Positions 44,849 to 58,038 are shown, counted from the stretch's first letter. The stretch: 64,000 bases of DNA from Bradyrhizobium yuanmingense (GCF_029167105.1 NZ_JARFML010000002.1:248001-312000); one strand, 5' to 3'. The notes: a model not told the origin generated them from the sequence alone. Program-made: numbers and translations.

Positions 44849-46357
44849 TCACTGGAGCAGTGCGGCGGCCTTCACGGCCGTCACGGCGGTATTGTAATTG
44901 TTGACGAGTTGCTGGACCGAGGCGGCCGACATGTCGAGCACCGGCTTCGGATAGACGCCGAACAGGATCGTCAGCGCGATCATCGGGAATAGAATGACGC
45001 ACTCCCGCAAGGTGAGATCCTTCATGCTCGCCAGCTGCGGCTTGACCAGCGCCCCGAACACGACCTTGCGGTAGAGCCACAGCGCGTAGGCCGCCGAGAG
45101 GATCACACCGAAGCTGGCGAAGAACGCGGTCGGGATCGAGACCTTGAAGGTGCCGAGCAGCGTCATGAACTCGCCGACGAAGCCGCTGGTCCCGGGCAGA
45201 CCGACATTGGCCATGGTGAACACCATGAAGGTCATCGCATAGAGCGGCATCCGGTTGACCAGGCCGCCATAGGCCGCGATCTCGCGGGTGTGCAGGCGGT
45301 CGTAGACGACGCCGACGCAGAGGAACAGCGCGCCGGAGACGATGCCGTGCGAGATCATCTGGAACACGCCGCCGGCGACGCCCTGCATGGTGCCGGCGAA
45401 GATGCCCATGGTGACGAAGCCCATATGCGCGACCGACGAGTACGCGATCAGCTTCTTCATGTCCTCCTGCATCAGCGCCACCAGCGAGGTGTAGATGATG
45501 GCGATGGCCGAGAGCGTGAACACCAGCGGCGCGAAGTCGTGCGAGGCCAGTGGGAACATCGGCAGCGAGAAGCGCAGGAAGCCGTAGCCGCCCATCTTCA
45601 GCAGGATCGCGGCGAGGACCACAGAGCCCGCGGTCGGTGCCTCGACATGCGCGTCGGGAAGCCAGGTGTGCACGGGCCACATCGGCATCTTCACCGCAAA
45701 GGACGCGAAGAAGGCGAGCCACGCCCAGGTCTGCAACGATCGCGGCACCGCGGTGTGCATCAGGGTCGGGATGTCAGTGGTGCCGCCGTTCCAGTACAGC
45801 GCCATGATCGCGAGCAGCATCAGGACCGAGCCGAGCAGCGTGTAGAGGAAGAACTTGAACGAGGCATAGACCCGGCGCGGACCGCCCCAGACGCCGATGA
45901 TCAGGAACATCGGGATCAGGCCGCCCTCGAAGAACAAATAGAACAGCACGAGATCGAGCGCCGAGAAGGTGCCGATCATCAGCGTTTCCAGGATCAGGAA
46001 CGCCATCATGTATTCGCGGACGCGGTTGGTGATCGCCTTCCAGCTCGCGATGATGCAGAACGGCATCACGGCGGTGGTGAGGATCACGAGCGGCAGCGAG
46101 ATGCCGTCGACACCCATGTGGTAGGTGATGCCGGTGGCGAGCCAGTTCGCCTTCTCGACGAACTGGAAATCGGGATTGCCGGGGTCGAAGCGCATGACCA
46201 GGATCACCGACACCGCGAAGGTGATAAGCGTGGTCCAGAGCGCGATCCAGCGCGAATTGCGCCGCGCCGCCTCGTCGTTACCGCGGCTCAGATAGACGAT
46301 CAGCGCGCCGACCAGCGGCAGGAACGTCGTGACCGAAAGAATGGGCCAGGTTGTCAT
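44849..46357 (-). CDS. nuoM: NADH-quinone oxidoreductase subunit M
   Basis: A 502-residue antiporter-like subunit with about 14 helices. Conserved segments are [14 protein letters not shown] (key Glu), [36 protein letters not shown] and [17 protein letters not shown]. It sits between NuoL and NuoN in the membrane arm and conducts protons. It starts exactly at the base before the nuoL stop codon. Confidence 0.98.
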   Translation of the reverse strand: MTTWPILSVTTFLPLVGALIVYLSRGNDEAARRNSRWIALWTTLITFAVSVILVMRFDPGNPDFQFVEKANWLATGITYHMGVDGISLPLVILTTAVMPFCIIASWKAITNRVREYMMAFLILETLMIGTFSALDLVLFYLFFEGGLIPMFLIIGVWGGPRRVYASFKFFLYTLLGSVLMLLAIMALYWNGGTTDIPTLMHTAVPRSLQTWAWLAFFASFAVKMPMWPVHTWLPDAHVEAPTAGSVVLAAILLKMGGYGFLRFSLPMFPLASHDFAPLVFTLSAIAIIYTSLVALMQEDMKKLIAYSSVAHMGFVTMGIFAGTMQGVAGGVFQMISHGIVSGALFLCVGVVYDRLHTREIAAYGGLVNRMPLYAMTFMVFTMANVGLPGTSGFVGEFMTLLGTFKVSIPTAFFASFGVILSAAYALWLYRKVVFGALVKPQLASMKDLTLRECVILFPMIALTILFGVYPKPVLDMSAASVQQLVNNYNTAVTAVKAAALLQ

Positions 46358-48448
46358 TTACTGGCCTCCAAAGCCGAACATGAACCAGGTGATCAGGCCG
46401 GCGGCGCCGATCAGCATGGCGAATGCGTAGTGATAGAGATAACCGGTCTGGATCTTGACGACGTTGCGGGTGACGTCCAGCACGCGGGCGGAGACGCCGT
46501 CGGGGCCGAAGCCGTCGATGATGAAGCCGTCGCCCTTCTTCCAGAGCTGATAGCCGAGCCACTTCGCCGGACGGACGAAGATGAGGTCATAGAGCTCGTC
46601 GAAGTACCATTTGTTGAGCAGGAACTGGTACAGCATCGGCTGCGTGTTTGCGAGCTCGACCGGCAGATAGGGCCGGCGGATGTAGAACAGGTAGGAGACG
46701 AGGAAGCCCAGCACCATCATCACCGTCGGCAGGAAGGCGATGGTCTGCGGGATGTGATGCATCTCCTCGATGATGTGCGGGTTCATCTTCACGGACTCGC
46801 GGAAGAACTCCTCGACGCCGTGGCCGGCGAACAGCTCCTTGAACGGCAGGCCTGCGACGAAGGAGCCGACCGCGAGCACGCCGATCGGGATCAGGATCCA
46901 GAGCGGGGCCTCATGCGCGGCCTCGTAATGATGCTCGTCATGGGGCTCGCCGTGGAAGGTCTTGAAGATCAGGCGCCAGGAGTAGAACGAGGTCAGGCCG
47001 GCGGCGATGATCGTCATCAGGAAGCCGTACACCGCGAACGGATTGTGCGAGGCGTAGGCGGACTCGATGATCGCGTCCTTGGAGAAGTAGCCGGCGGTGA
47101 GCGGGAAGCCGGTCAGGGCCAGCGTGCCGACCACCATCACCGCATAGGTGTAGGGGATCTTCTTCCAGAGGCCGCCCATGTTGCGGATGTCCTGCTCGTG
47201 GTGCATCGCGTAGATCACCGAGCCGGAGCCTAGGAACAGCAGCGCCTTGAAGAAGGCGTGGGTGAACAGGTGGAACATGCCGACCGAATAGGCCCCCGCT
47301 CCCATCGCCACGAACATGTAGCCGAGCTGCGAACAGGTCGAATAGGCGACGATGCGCTTGATGTCGTTCTGGACGAGACCGATCGTGGCCGCGAAGAACG
47401 CGGTGGTGGCGCCGAAGAACATCACGACGGCCTGGGCGGTCGGCGCGAGCTCGAACAGCGGCGACAGGCGCGCCACCATGAACACGCCAGCGGTGACCAT
47501 GGTCGCGGCGTGGATCAGCGCCGACACCGGGGTCGGGCCTTCCATCGCGTCCGGCAACCAGGTGTGCAGCAGGAACTGGGCGGACTTGCCCATCGCGCCC
47601 ATGAACAGCAACAGGCAGGTCAGGGTCAGCGCGTCGGCGTGCCAGCCGAGGAAGTTGATGGTCTTGCCGGTGAGGCCGGGCGCGGCGTGGAAGATGGTCT
47701 CGAAGTCGGTCGAGCCGACCAGCATGAAGACCGCGAAGATGCCGAGCGCGAAGCCGAAGTCGCCGACGCGGTTGACCACGAAGGCCTTGATGGCGGCGGC
47801 ATTCGCCGAGGGCTTCTGGTACCAGAAGCCGATCAAGAGATAGCTGGCGAGACCGACGCCTTCCCAGCCGAAGAACAGCTGCACCAAATTGTCGGCCGTC
47901 ACCAGCATCAGCATGGCGAAGGTGAACAGCGAGAGATAGCCGAAGAAGCGCGGCCGGTTCGGGTCCTCGTCCATGTAGCCGATGGAATAGAGGTGCACGA
48001 GCGAGGAGACGGTCGTCACCACCACCAGCATCACCGCCGTGAGCGTGTCGACGCGCAGCGTCCACCAGACCTGGAGATCGCCGGAGAAGATCCAGGGCAA
48101 GAGCTGGATCCTGTAATCGTGATGCATGAAGCCGACGTCGACCAGCGTCATCCAGGACAGGGCCGCCGAAACGAACAGCAGCCCGGTGGTGATCAGCTCG
48201 GCCGCGCGCGAGCCCGCCGCCGGCGGCTCGGTCGGGCCGTGGGCGTGATCGTCGTCGTGATGGCTCTCGTGGATGACGGAGGCATCCTCGTTGATCTTGT
48301 CGGACGCATGGGCATGCGCGCCATGGCCGTGGTCGCCGTGATGATCGAGCTCGTCGCCCGAGGGGTTGCGGGCATGGGCGCCGAACAGCGCGATCAGGCC
48401 AGCCAGAATGGCGCCCAGCAGAGGCAGAAAAACGATCGCCTGAACCAT
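46358..48448 (-). CDS. nuoL: NADH-quinone oxidoreductase subunit L
   Basis: A 696-residue distal proton-pumping subunit. Conserved parts are [51 protein letters not shown] and [21 protein letters not shown], and the C-terminal extension has the long lateral helix. Unusual is the loop after the first helix, about residues 24-75: twelve His with many Asp ([14 protein letters not shown] and [12 protein letters not shown]). It may bind metal; I do not know of this in E. coli or Paracoccus NuoL. Start agrees with conserved [15 protein letters not shown]. Confidence 0.97.
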   Translation of the reverse strand: MVQAIVFLPLLGAILAGLIALFGAHARNPSGDELDHHGDHGHGAHAHASDKINEDASVIHESHHDDDHAHGPTEPPAAGSRAAELITTGLLFVSAALSWMTLVDVGFMHHDYRIQLLPWIFSGDLQVWWTLRVDTLTAVMLVVVTTVSSLVHLYSIGYMDEDPNRPRFFGYLSLFTFAMLMLVTADNLVQLFFGWEGVGLASYLLIGFWYQKPSANAAAIKAFVVNRVGDFGFALGIFAVFMLVGSTDFETIFHAAPGLTGKTINFLGWHADALTLTCLLLFMGAMGKSAQFLLHTWLPDAMEGPTPVSALIHAATMVTAGVFMVARLSPLFELAPTAQAVVMFFGATTAFFAATIGLVQNDIKRIVAYSTCSQLGYMFVAMGAGAYSVGMFHLFTHAFFKALLFLGSGSVIYAMHHEQDIRNMGGLWKKIPYTYAVMVVGTLALTGFPLTAGYFSKDAIIESAYASHNPFAVYGFLMTIIAAGLTSFYSWRLIFKTFHGEPHDEHHYEAAHEAPLWILIPIGVLAVGSFVAGLPFKELFAGHGVEEFFRESVKMNPHIIEEMHHIPQTIAFLPTVMMVLGFLVSYLFYIRRPYLPVELANTQPMLYQFLLNKWYFDELYDLIFVRPAKWLGYQLWKKGDGFIIDGFGPDGVSARVLDVTRNVVKIQTGYLYHYAFAMLIGAAGLITWFMFGFGGQ

Positions 48449-48456
48449 TGGAGAGC

Positions 48457-48765
48457 TCAGCCCTTCATCAGATTGACGTCCTCAACCGCGATCGAGCCGC
48501 GGTTGCGGAAATAGACCACCAGGATGGCGAGACCGATCGCAGCTTCAGCCGCCGCGACCGTCAGCACCAGCAACGCGAAGACCTGGCCGACGATGTCGCC
48601 GAGGAAGGTCGAGAACGCCACGAGGTTGATGTTGACCGAGAGCAGGATCAGCTCGATCGACATCAGGATGACGATGATGTTCTTGCGGTTCAGGAAGATG
48701 CCGAGGATGCCGAGCGTGAACAGGATCGCGCCGACCGCCAGATAATGTCCGAGCCCGATCGTCAT
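48457..48765 (-). CDS. nuoK: NADH-quinone oxidoreductase subunit K
   Basis: A 102-residue three-helix subunit, the usual length. Key acidic residues are present in [17 protein letters not shown] and the second helix [16 protein letters not shown]. The ATG at 48765 overlaps the nuoJ stop (ATGA-like junction); a Met three codons upstream is less likely. Confidence 0.97.
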   Translation of the reverse strand: MTIGLGHYLAVGAILFTLGILGIFLNRKNIIVILMSIELILLSVNINLVAFSTFLGDIVGQVFALLVLTVAAAEAAIGLAILVVYFRNRGSIAVEDVNLMKG

Positions 48766-49400
48766 TTCACCCACTCCGCCGCGTCCGCGTCCGAGAGCCC
48801 CTGCCCCGGCGCCACCTTGCGCATCGCCATCGCCATGTCGGGTGTGCGTGCGTTCTGAACGTTGATGTCCTGCCGCTTGACCTTCTCCTTGTGGCGCAGC
48901 GTCAGCACGATGGCGCCGATCATGGCGACCAGGAGCACCATGCCCGAGAGCTGGAAGTAATGGATGTACTTCGTATAGAGCACGAGCCCGAGCGCCTCGG
49001 TGTTGGAGACGTTGGCCGGGATCGCCGCCGTGATCGTCTTGGAGACGCCGGGGTTGATGACCCAGAAGCCCACGGTGAGCAGCAGCTCGAATAGGAAGAT
49101 GCCGCCGATCACGAGACCGACCGGCAGATACTCGATGAAGCCCTCGCGCAGCTCGAGGAAGTCGACATCGAGCATCATGATCACGAACAGGAACAGCACC
49201 GCGACCGCGCCGACATAGACGACGATCAGCATCATGCCGAGAAACTCGGCGCCCATCAGCACGAACAGGCCGGAGGCGTTGACGAAGGCCAGGATCAGGT
49301 ACAGCACGGAGTGCACGGGATTGCGCGAGACAATCACCATCACGGCCGAGGCGACGCAGACGCCGGCAAAGAGATAGAAGAACAGCGCGGGAAGGATCAT
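48762..49400 (-). CDS. nuoJ: NADH-quinone oxidoreductase subunit J
   Basis: A 212-residue membrane subunit with five helices, conserved [41 protein letters not shown] region and [13 protein letters not shown]. It lines the E-channel next to NuoA and NuoK. The C-terminal tail is hydrophilic ([18 protein letters not shown]). Nine bases downstream of nuoI. Confidence 0.97.
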   Translation of the reverse strand: MILPALFFYLFAGVCVASAVMVIVSRNPVHSVLYLILAFVNASGLFVLMGAEFLGMMLIVVYVGAVAVLFLFVIMMLDVDFLELREGFIEYLPVGLVIGGIFLFELLLTVGFWVINPGVSKTITAAIPANVSNTEALGLVLYTKYIHYFQLSGMVLLVAMIGAIVLTLRHKEKVKRQDINVQNARTPDMAMAMRKVAPGQGLSDADAAEWVK

Positions 49401-49409
49401 GCCCTCACC

Positions 49410-49904
49410 TCACCGGTACGGCGCATCGAGCTCGATCGCCTTGGCGATCTCGCGTTCCCAGCGGTCGCCGTTGGCGAGCAGCTTGGCCTTGTCATAATAG
49501 AGCTCCTCGCGGGTCTCGGTCGCGAACTCGAAATTCGGGCCCTCGACGATCGCATCGACCGGACAGGCTTCCTGGCAGAGGCCGCAATAGATGCACTTCA
49601 CCATGTCGATGTCGTAGCGCACGGTGCGGCGGGTGCCGTCGTTGCGGCGCGGGCCAGCCTCGATGGTGATGGCCTGCGCCGGGCAGACCGCCTCGCACAG
49701 CTTGCAGGCAATGCAGCGCTCTTCGCCGTTCGGATAGCGGCGCAGCGCATGCTCGCCGCGAAAGCGGGGCGAGATCGGGCCCTTCTCGAACGGATAGTTC
49801 AGCGTCGGCTTCGGCTGGAAGAAATAACGCATGGCGAGGAAGAACGCCGAGACGAATTCCGACAGCAGAAGCGAGCGTGCAGTGGCGTTGACGTTGATAC
49901 CCAT
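49410..49904 (-). CDS. nuoI: NADH-quinone oxidoreductase subunit I
   Basis: A 164-residue peripheral-arm subunit carrying two 4Fe-4S clusters (N6a and N6b). The ligands are Cys64, 67, 70, 74 ([12 protein letters not shown]) and Cys104, 107, 110, 114 ([12 protein letters not shown]). The frame is open far upstream into nuoH, but the Met at 49904 gives the family start. It passes electrons from NuoG towards NuoB. Confidence 0.98.
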   Translation of the reverse strand: MGINVNATARSLLLSEFVSAFFLAMRYFFQPKPTLNYPFEKGPISPRFRGEHALRRYPNGEERCIACKLCEAVCPAQAITIEAGPRRNDGTRRTVRYDIDMVKCIYCGLCQEACPVDAIVEGPNFEFATETREELYYDKAKLLANGDRWEREIAKAIELDAPYR

Positions 49905-49912
49905 GACGGCCC

Positions 49913-50980
49913 TCACTTCGGCGCGATGCCGGCGAAATGCAGCACGCCGGCCACCACGATCACCATCGCCAGCGACAGCGGCAGGAACACCTTCCAGCCG
50001 AGGCGCATCAATTGATCGTAGCGGTAGCGCGGCACGATCGCCTTCGCCATCGCGAACAGGAAGAACATGAAGAACAGTTTCAGCGAGAACCAGATGATCC
50101 CCGGCACCCAGTTGAAGGGCGGCAGGTCCACCGGCGGCAGCCAGCCTCCGAGGAAGAGGATGGTCGCCAGCGCGCACATCGTGACGATCGCGACATACTC
50201 GCCGAGCATGAACAAGAGGTATGGCGTCGAGCCGTATTCGACCATGAAGCCGGCGACGAGCTCGGATTCGGCTTCGACGAGGTCGAAGGGCGGACGGTTG
50301 GTTTCCGCCAGCGCCGAGACGTAGAACACCACGAACATCGGGAACAGCGGCCAGACGTACCAGTTCAGGATCGTCAGCTGCGGCAGCCCGATCAGGCTGG
50401 CAAGGCCGCGCGCGTGCTGGGCCTCGACCACCGCGGTCAGGTTCAGCGTGCCGGCGCAGAGCAGGACGGTGATGATGACGAAGCCGATCGAGACTTCGTA
50501 GGACACCATCTGCGCCGCCGAGCGCAGCGCGGCCAGGAAGGGGTATTTCGAGTTCGACGACCAGCCGGCCATGATGATGCCGTAGATCGATAGCGACGAG
50601 ATCGCGAAGATGAAGAGGACACCGACATTGATGTCGGCGATCACCCAGCCGAGATTGGTCGGGATCACGGCCCAGGCGGCGAGCGCGAGCACGCATGAGA
50701 CCAAGGGAGCAAGAAGGAACACGCCCTTGTTGGCGCCGGCCGGGATGATCGGCTCCTTCAGCACGAACTTCAAAAGGTCGGCGAAGGATTGCAGCAGGCC
50801 CCATGGGCCGACGACGTTCGGGCCGCGCCGGATCTGCACCGCCGCCCAGATCTTGCGGTCGGCGAGCAGGATATAGGCGATCGCGACCAGCAGGACGACG
50901 AGCACCAGGACGCTCTGCGCGACCATGATGATCAGCGGCCAGAGAAACCCAGTCCAGAATGCGCTTTCGAAGAATTCCAT
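49913..50980 (-). CDS. nuoH: NADH-quinone oxidoreductase subunit H
   Basis: A 355-residue membrane subunit with eight helices that forms the quinone-entry site. Conserved segments are [33 protein letters not shown] (acidic/quinone region), [25 protein letters not shown] and [17 protein letters not shown]. Ten bases downstream of nuoG, eight before nuoI. Confidence 0.98.
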   Translation of the reverse strand: MEFFESAFWTGFLWPLIIMVAQSVLVLVVLLVAIAYILLADRKIWAAVQIRRGPNVVGPWGLLQSFADLLKFVLKEPIIPAGANKGVFLLAPLVSCVLALAAWAVIPTNLGWVIADINVGVLFIFAISSLSIYGIIMAGWSSNSKYPFLAALRSAAQMVSYEVSIGFVIITVLLCAGTLNLTAVVEAQHARGLASLIGLPQLTILNWYVWPLFPMFVVFYVSALAETNRPPFDLVEAESELVAGFMVEYGSTPYLLFMLGEYVAIVTMCALATILFLGGWLPPVDLPPFNWVPGIIWFSLKLFFMFFLFAMAKAIVPRYRYDQLMRLGWKVFLPLSLAMVIVVAGVLHFAGIAPK

Positions 50981-50990
50981 CAGATCACGC

Positions 50991-53066
50991 TCACTCCGCT
51001 GCGGTCAGCATCTGCCCGGAGGCGAGGCGCGAGCATTCCGCCATCACGGCGGACGCACGCGCGATTGGGTTGGTCAAATAGAAGTCCTCGACCAGAGGCT
51101 TGAACGGCGCCTTCTCGGGCGAACCGCCCTTCCCCGCCAGTTTCTTGATCTGGTCGGCCGAGCCGGCCTCGATCTGGTCGAGACGGATCAGATGCGGCAC
51201 GGCCTTGAACATCGCCTGACGCAACTGCGCCAGCGAGTCATAGCCGAGCTTCCTGCCGAGTGCTTCCGACAATGCGCGGATGATCGCCCAGTCCTCGCGG
51301 GCTTCGCCCGGCGGGAACGCGGCGCGGCCGGTCATCTGCACGCGGCCTTCGGTGTTGACGTAGATCGCGGATTTCTCGGTGTAGGCGGCCGCCGGCAGGA
51401 TGACGTCGGCGCGGTGCGCGCCGCGATCGCCATGAGTGCCGATATAGACGACGAAGGTCCCGTCAGGCGCCTTGATCTCGTCGGCCCCGAGCAGGAACAG
51501 CAAGTCGAGCGTGCCGAAGGTCGTCATCTGCGCGGCGTTGAGGCCGCCGCTTGTTGCGGCAAAGCCGATGTCGAGCGCGCCGACGCGCGAGGCGGTCTCG
51601 TGCAGCACGCCGAAACCGTTCCAGCCGTCCTTGACCGCGCCGACATCGAGCGCGAGCTTGGCGCTGGCGGCGAGAATGGCGGCGCCGTCGTGACGGGCGG
51701 CCGCGCCCGCACCGACCAGGATGATCGGGCTCTTGGCGTTCTTCAGCACGTCCATGAAGGAGTGCTTGCCGGCCGCGAGCTCGGCCAGCGTCTCGGTGCC
51801 CGCACCGAGATGGTCGTAATCATAGGTGAGATCGGGCTTGGCGCCGATCACGCCGACCTTGAAGCCGCCGGCGCGCCAGCGCTTGCGGATGCGGGCGTTG
51901 AACACGGCCGCCTCTTTCCGCGGGTTCGCGCCGATGATGAGCAGCGCGTCCGCCTGCTCGACGCCGGCGAGCGTCGGATTGAAGATGTAGGAGCCGCGGC
52001 CGAGCGCGGGATCAAAGGCGTCGCCGCCTTGCACGGCCAAATTGCTCGAACCGTATTTGCCGAGCAGGTCCTTCAGCGCGAACATCTCCTCGACGCCGGC
52101 GAGATCGCCTGCGATCGCGCCGATGCGCTTGCCGTCGGTGCGCGCCGCCTTGGCGGCGATCGCGGCGAAGGCCTCGGTCCAGCTCGCTGCGCGCAGCTTG
52201 CCGGCCTCGCGGATATAGGGCCGGTCGAGACGCTGGGTGCGCAGGCCATCGACGACGTGCCGGGTCTTGTCCGAGATCCACTCCTCGTTCACGGCCTCGT
52301 TGATGCGCGGCAGGATCCGCATCACCTCGCGGCCGCGGGTGTCGACGCGGATCGCAGAACCGACGCCGTCCATGACGTCGATCGACTGGGTCTTGCCGAG
52401 CTCCCACGGGCGCGCCGCGAAGGCATAGGGCTTCGAGGTCAACGCGCCAACCGGGCAGATGTCGACGAGGTTGCCCTGCAATTCGGACGTCAGCGCGTGC
52501 TCCAGATAGGTCGTGATCTCCATGTCCTCGCCGCGGCCGGTGGCGCCCATCTCGGGCGCGCCGGCGACTTCCGCCGAGAAGCGGACGCAGCGCGTGCACT
52601 GGATGCAGCGATTCATCGAGGTCTTGACCAACGCGCCGAGATATTTGTCCTCGACCGCGCGCTTGTTCTCGGCGAAGCGGCTGGTGTCGACACCATAGCC
52701 CATCGCCTGGTCCTGCAGGTCGCACTCGCCGCCCTGGTCGCAGATCGGGCAGTCCAGCGGATGGTTGATCAGAAGGAATTCCATCACGCCTTCGCGCGCC
52801 TTCTTCACCATCGGCGAACGCGTCGAAATCTCCGGCGGCTCGCCCTTGGGGCCCGGACGGCAATCGCGCACGCCCCAGGCGCAGCTCGCGACCGGCTTCG
52901 GGCCGCCCTTCACCTCGACGAGGCACATCCGGCAATTGCCGGCGATCGACAGCCGCTCGTGATAGCAGAAGCGCGGAATCTCGGCGCCGGCCGCCTCGCA
53001 CGCCTGAAGCAGCGTGTACTCGGCGGGGACATCGATCTCTTTGCCGTCGATGATGAGCTTGGTCAT
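50991..53066 (-). CDS. nuoG: NADH-quinone oxidoreductase subunit G
   Basis: A 691-residue iron-sulfur subunit. N-terminal 2Fe-2S domain ([20 protein letters not shown]), then [19 protein letters not shown] for cluster N5, and [11 protein letters not shown] with DICPVGAL for N4, followed by a molybdopterin-oxidoreductase-like domain without cofactor. The length matches the mitochondrial-type subunit, without the extra N7 cluster binding site of some bacteria. The true start is [20 protein letters not shown]; the open frame continues upstream into nuoF. Confidence 0.98.
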   Translation of the reverse strand: MTKLIIDGKEIDVPAEYTLLQACEAAGAEIPRFCYHERLSIAGNCRMCLVEVKGGPKPVASCAWGVRDCRPGPKGEPPEISTRSPMVKKAREGVMEFLLINHPLDCPICDQGGECDLQDQAMGYGVDTSRFAENKRAVEDKYLGALVKTSMNRCIQCTRCVRFSAEVAGAPEMGATGRGEDMEITTYLEHALTSELQGNLVDICPVGALTSKPYAFAARPWELGKTQSIDVMDGVGSAIRVDTRGREVMRILPRINEAVNEEWISDKTRHVVDGLRTQRLDRPYIREAGKLRAASWTEAFAAIAAKAARTDGKRIGAIAGDLAGVEEMFALKDLLGKYGSSNLAVQGGDAFDPALGRGSYIFNPTLAGVEQADALLIIGANPRKEAAVFNARIRKRWRAGGFKVGVIGAKPDLTYDYDHLGAGTETLAELAAGKHSFMDVLKNAKSPIILVGAGAAARHDGAAILAASAKLALDVGAVKDGWNGFGVLHETASRVGALDIGFAATSGGLNAAQMTTFGTLDLLFLLGADEIKAPDGTFVVYIGTHGDRGAHRADVILPAAAYTEKSAIYVNTEGRVQMTGRAAFPPGEAREDWAIIRALSEALGRKLGYDSLAQLRQAMFKAVPHLIRLDQIEAGSADQIKKLAGKGGSPEKAPFKPLVEDFYLTNPIARASAVMAECSRLASGQMLTAAE

Positions 53067-53071
53067 GTCTC

Positions 53072-54397
<1,326 letters not shown>

Positions 54398-54412
54398 ATC
54401 AGTGCTTTCCGA

Positions 54413-54613
54413 TCAACGAATGGACTGCTTGTAGGCAAGTCCGGCGGCGCAGACGGCGAAGAACAGCGCCCAGAGCAGACTGGTCTCCTGCGACGCGTTC
54501 ATGAAGTAACGCTGCAGCAGGAACATGAAGGCAGCCGCGATCGCGGCGTGCATGGCGACGAAGCTCCATTTCTTCACGGCCGCGGTCCCTCCGGTTACGA
54601 CGAGATCACGCAT
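54413..54613 (-). CDS. Small two-helix membrane protein within nuo operon
   Basis: A 66-residue protein, about two membrane helices: residues 17-37 (SFVAMHAAIAAAFMFLLQRYF) and 43-60 (TSLLWALFFAVCAAGLAY), with a short basic end (KQSIR). Its ATG sits in the nuoE stop codon (ATGA), and nuoF begins 15 bases later, so it is translated within the complex I transcript. I do not recognise it as a standard Nuo subunit. It could be an assembly factor or an accessory subunit; both are inference. Confidence 0.8.
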   Translation of the reverse strand: MRDLVVTGGTAAVKKWSFVAMHAAIAAAFMFLLQRYFMNASQETSLLWALFFAVCAAGLAYKQSIR

Positions 54614-55224
54614 CAGGTGATCTCCTTGAGCGTGGTCGGTCCGGTCATCGGCGCCGAGAATTGGCGGCCGTTCTGCGGACCGGGCTTGGGCGGATTGCCC
54701 GAAGCGAAGCCGTCGAGCACCTTGCCGAAGCTTTCCTTGGTCAGGTCCTCATAGGTGTCCTTGCCGATCAGCACCATCGGCGCGTTCACGCAGGCGCCCA
54801 GGCACTCCACCTCCTCCCAGCTGAAATTGCCGTCCTTGGAGAGGTGAAAGGGCTCGTGATGGATGCGATACTCGCAGACGTGGATCAGGTCCTCGGCGCC
54901 GCGCAGGCGGCACGGCGTGGTGCCGCAGACCTGGACGTGGGCCTTCCTGCCGACGGGAGCGAGCTGAAACATCGTGTAGAAGGTCGCGACTTCCAGCACG
55001 CGGATATAGGGCATGTCGAGCATGTCGGCGATGACGCGGATCGCGGCTTCCGACACCCAGCCCTCGTTCTGCTCCTGCGCGCGCCAGAGAATGGCGATGA
55101 CGGCCGAGGCCTGGCGTCCGGCCGGATATTTCGCGATCTGCTGCCGCGCAAATGCGAGGTTCTCCTCCGTGAACGCAAAGCTCGCGGGCTGGACTTCCTT
55201 CGGTGCTAATCGGCGAACGGACAT
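54613..55224 (-). CDS. nuoE: NADH-quinone oxidoreductase subunit E
   Basis: A 203-residue thioredoxin-like subunit with 2Fe-2S cluster N1a. Ligand positions are in [14 protein letters not shown] and [14 protein letters not shown]. The start [18 protein letters not shown] fits the family. Its last codon overlaps the 66-residue gene, and an FkbM methyltransferase gene lies 12 bases upstream rather than nuoD, as would be usual. Confidence 0.98.
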   Translation of the reverse strand: MSVRRLAPKEVQPASFAFTEENLAFARQQIAKYPAGRQASAVIAILWRAQEQNEGWVSEAAIRVIADMLDMPYIRVLEVATFYTMFQLAPVGRKAHVQVCGTTPCRLRGAEDLIHVCEYRIHHEPFHLSKDGNFSWEEVECLGACVNAPMVLIGKDTYEDLTKESFGKVLDGFASGNPPKPGPQNGRQFSAPMTGPTTLKEIT

Positions 55225-55236
55225 CTCTTCAATCTC

Positions 55237-56214
55237 TCACTGCATGCGGCGCGCGGTCTTGGCATTCAGGTTCTTGGCGTTCATGGCCTCGATCCTGTCC
55301 TGCCAGAATGCGCTTGCGGTGCCGAAAACGTTGTAGCCGACGTGGGTCGAGACCTTGATGCGGTCGAGGATCGACAGCTCGGTCACGGTCTCCATGCGGT
55401 TGCTGCGCGGATCGAATACGATCAGCTTCAGCGGGGTCTGTTCGAGGATGAAGCGCGACACGGCGTGAGAACGGTCGCTGCCGTGCTCCTCGCACATGAT
55501 GACGCTGTCGGCCTGCAGCAGTCGTGCCCCGCCCTTGATCGCCTCGATCTCGACGCCTTCGACGTCGAGCTTGATCAGGTATTTGCCGGTGGCCGCGACC
55601 TTGCCGTCCTCGATCAAATTGTCGAGCGCGATCACCGGCACCTCCTCGCCGCCCGCCGACTGATCGCCGGCGATGCTGAAGGCCTCGTGCTTGGTGCCCG
55701 ACAGACGCGCGGTGCCGCGGGCTGAGCCGATGGCGCATTTCATCGTCTCGAAGCGGCCGCCGTTGACGCGGGCATTGTTGGCGAGCTTCGGATAGTTCTG
55801 GCCCGACGGCTCGATCGCTATCGCCTTGTGCGCGCCGAACGGCTTGCTCGAGACCAGCACCGACCAATAGCCGTAATTGGCGCCGCAATCGAGCAGCGTG
55901 TAGTCGACGTCGATGGAGTCGGCGAACAGAAGCTCGAGCTCGTCTTCATAGTTATACGAGCGATTGAGCAGCTTGCTCCAATAACCGTCGCCATAGGGGA
56001 ATTCGAACACGGCGTCGGGATTGAGCCGGATCGCGATGTTGCGTTCGGGAAGCGTTTTTCGCAGCAGGTTCGCGCAGGCGATGTAGCCCATATGCGAGAA
56101 GTGCGAGGAGATCTTCGATCCCGTCACCAGCGCCAAGGCAGCCGTCCGCTCCCACAGGTTGGCCCCTTCAAGGGCCCCCGAGGCGCGGTCAAACTGGATT
56201 GGCGCCTGCGCCAT
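55237..56214 (-). CDS. FkbM family methyltransferase within nuo operon
   Basis: A 325-residue SAM-dependent methyltransferase of the FkbM type. SAM site LLDCGANYGYWSVL near residue 110, IAIEPSGQNYPKLANNARV, and the FkbM mark LIKLDVEGVEIEAIKGG near 215. The start at 56214 overlaps the nuoD stop (ATGA), so it is co-translated with complex I genes. FkbM enzymes usually methylate sugars or hydroxyl groups. In mitochondria, unrelated methyltransferases (NDUFAF7) modify the NuoD homologue, so a complex I or quinone-linked target is tempting but unproven. The 12-base gap to nuoE shows one transcript. Confidence 0.88.
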   Translation of the reverse strand: MAQAPIQFDRASGALEGANLWERTAALALVTGSKISSHFSHMGYIACANLLRKTLPERNIAIRLNPDAVFEFPYGDGYWSKLLNRSYNYEDELELLFADSIDVDYTLLDCGANYGYWSVLVSSKPFGAHKAIAIEPSGQNYPKLANNARVNGGRFETMKCAIGSARGTARLSGTKHEAFSIAGDQSAGGEEVPVIALDNLIEDGKVAATGKYLIKLDVEGVEIEAIKGGARLLQADSVIMCEEHGSDRSHAVSRFILEQTPLKLIVFDPRSNRMETVTELSILDRIKVSTHVGYNVFGTASAFWQDRIEAMNAKNLNAKTARRMQ

Positions 56215-57410
56215 CACCGATCGACCTCTCCGAACACGATGTCGAGCGAGCCGAGGATTGCCGAGACGTCGGCGAGCAGATGGCCGCGGCAGATGTGGTC
56301 CATCGCCTGCAGATGCGCAAAGCCCGGCGCGCGGATCTTGCACTTGTAGGGCTTGTTGGTGCCGTCGGCGACGAGATAGACGCCGAACTCGCCCTTGGGC
56401 GCCTCGACCGCGGCATAGACCTCGCCGGCCGGCACGTGGACGCCTTCGGTGTAGAGCTTGAAGTGGTGGATCAGCGCTTCCATCGAGCGCTTCATCTCGC
56501 CGCGGCGCGGCGGCGCGACCTTGTTGTCTTCGACGACGACCGGGCCCTTGCCGTCGGGCGCGTTCAGCTTCTGGATGCACTGCTTCATGATGCGCACGGA
56601 CTGGCGCATCTCTTCCATGCGGATCAGGTAGCGGTCGTAGCAGTCGCCGTTCTTGCCGATCGGGATGTCGAAATCCATCTCGGCGTAGCACTCATAGGGC
56701 TGCGACTTGCGCAAGTCCCAGGCCGCGCCCGAGCCGCGCACCATCACACCCGAGAAACCCCATTCCCAGGCTTCCTTCAGCGGCACCACGCCGATATCGA
56801 CGTTGCGCTGCTTGAAGATGCGATTGGCGGTGAGCAGACGGTCGAGATCGTCGACCACCTTGAGGAACGGATCGCACCAGGCCTCGATGTCGTCGACCAG
56901 CTTCTGCGGCAGGTCCTGATGCACGCCGCCGATACGGAAATAAGCCGCATGCATGCGGCTGCCCGAAGCGCGCTCGTAGAACACCATCAGCTTCTCGCGC
57001 TCTTCGAAGCCCCACAGCGGCGGGGTCAGCGCGCCGACGTCCATCGCCTGCGTGGTGACGTTGAGCAGATGCGAGAGGATGCGGCCGATCTCGCAATAGA
57101 GCACGCGGATCAGCTGGCCGCGGCGCGGCACCTCGATGCCGAGCAGCTTTTCTGCGGCGAGGCAAAAGGCGTGCTCCTGGTTCATCGGCGCGACGTAGTC
57201 GAGGCGGTCGAAATAAGGGATCGCCTGCAAGTACGTCTTCTGCTCGATCAGCTTCTCGGTGCCGCGGTGAAGCAGGCCGATATGCGGATCAACACGCTCG
57301 ACGACTTCGCCGTCCAGCTCCAGCACGAGGCGCAGCACGCCGTGCGCCGCCGGGTGTTGCGGTCCGAAGTTGATGGTGAAGTTGCGGAGGTTCTGCGGTT
57401 GCTCGTTCAT
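56214..57410 (-). CDS. nuoD: NADH-quinone oxidoreductase subunit D
   Basis: A 398-residue 49-kDa-type subunit at the quinone site. Conserved parts are [22 protein letters not shown] near the N-terminus (His/Tyr of the quinone pocket), [17 protein letters not shown] RIGGV near 160, and the C-terminal [18 protein letters not shown]. The gene is separate from nuoC, as in mitochondria-like operons. Two bases downstream of nuoC. Confidence 0.98.
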   Translation of the reverse strand: MNEQPQNLRNFTINFGPQHPAAHGVLRLVLELDGEVVERVDPHIGLLHRGTEKLIEQKTYLQAIPYFDRLDYVAPMNQEHAFCLAAEKLLGIEVPRRGQLIRVLYCEIGRILSHLLNVTTQAMDVGALTPPLWGFEEREKLMVFYERASGSRMHAAYFRIGGVHQDLPQKLVDDIEAWCDPFLKVVDDLDRLLTANRIFKQRNVDIGVVPLKEAWEWGFSGVMVRGSGAAWDLRKSQPYECYAEMDFDIPIGKNGDCYDRYLIRMEEMRQSVRIMKQCIQKLNAPDGKGPVVVEDNKVAPPRRGEMKRSMEALIHHFKLYTEGVHVPAGEVYAAVEAPKGEFGVYLVADGTNKPYKCKIRAPGFAHLQAMDHICRGHLLADVSAILGSLDIVFGEVDR

Positions 57411-57412
57411 GA

Positions 57413-58027
57413 TCAGACCTTCGGCCCCGCTTTTTCATCGCCCGGAAGCACCGGATAGTCGGCTCCTTCCCAAGGAGACAAAAAGTCGAACTTGCGGAAT
57501 TCCTGGTTGAGCCGGACCGGCTCGTACACCACCCGCTTCTCCTGATCGTCGTAGCGGACCTCGACGAAGCCGGTGAGCGGGAAATCCTTGCGCAGCGGAT
57601 GGCCCTCGAAGCCGTAGTCGGTGAGGATGCGGCGCATGTCGGGATGGCCGACGAAGAACACGCCGTAGAGATCGTAGGCTTCGCGCTCGAACCAGTCCGC
57701 GCCCGGGAAGATTTCGATCAGCGACGGCACCTGCGTGGTCTCGTCGGCTTGCGCCTTGAGCCGGATCCGCGCGTTCAAGGTCGGCGACAGGAAGTGATAG
57801 ATCACGTCGAAGCGCTTCTCGCGATCCGGGTAGTCCACCGCCGTGATGTCGGTGATGTTGACGAACCGGCAGTTCGGATCATCGCGGAGGTACTTGACCA
57901 CCTCGACGATCCTGGCGGCCTCGACGTCCACGGTGAGCTGGTTGAAGGCCACCGAGTGACCGGTCGCGGCGCCCGGAAGCGCGCTAACGATCGTCTGCCC
58001 CAGGGCGTCGAGCTTGGCGTCGTCCAT
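57413..58027 (-). CDS. nuoC: NADH-quinone oxidoreductase subunit C
   Basis: A 204-residue 30-kDa-type subunit. Family mark [29 protein letters not shown] spans about residues 115-145. The frame is open upstream into nuoB, but the Met at 58027 gives the expected length. It precedes nuoD by two bases. Confidence 0.98.
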   Translation of the reverse strand: MDDAKLDALGQTIVSALPGAATGHSVAFNQLTVDVEAARIVEVVKYLRDDPNCRFVNITDITAVDYPDREKRFDVIYHFLSPTLNARIRLKAQADETTQVPSLIEIFPGADWFEREAYDLYGVFFVGHPDMRRILTDYGFEGHPLRKDFPLTGFVEVRYDDQEKRVVYEPVRLNQEFRKFDFLSPWEGADYPVLPGDEKAGPKV

Positions 58028-58038
58028 GACGTAAAACC

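Noticed and set aside
45290..47233. Long plus-strand frame across nuoM and nuoL
   Set aside because: Antisense of two certain nuo genes with an Arg/Gln/Asp/Glu/His-rich composition typical of such shadows.
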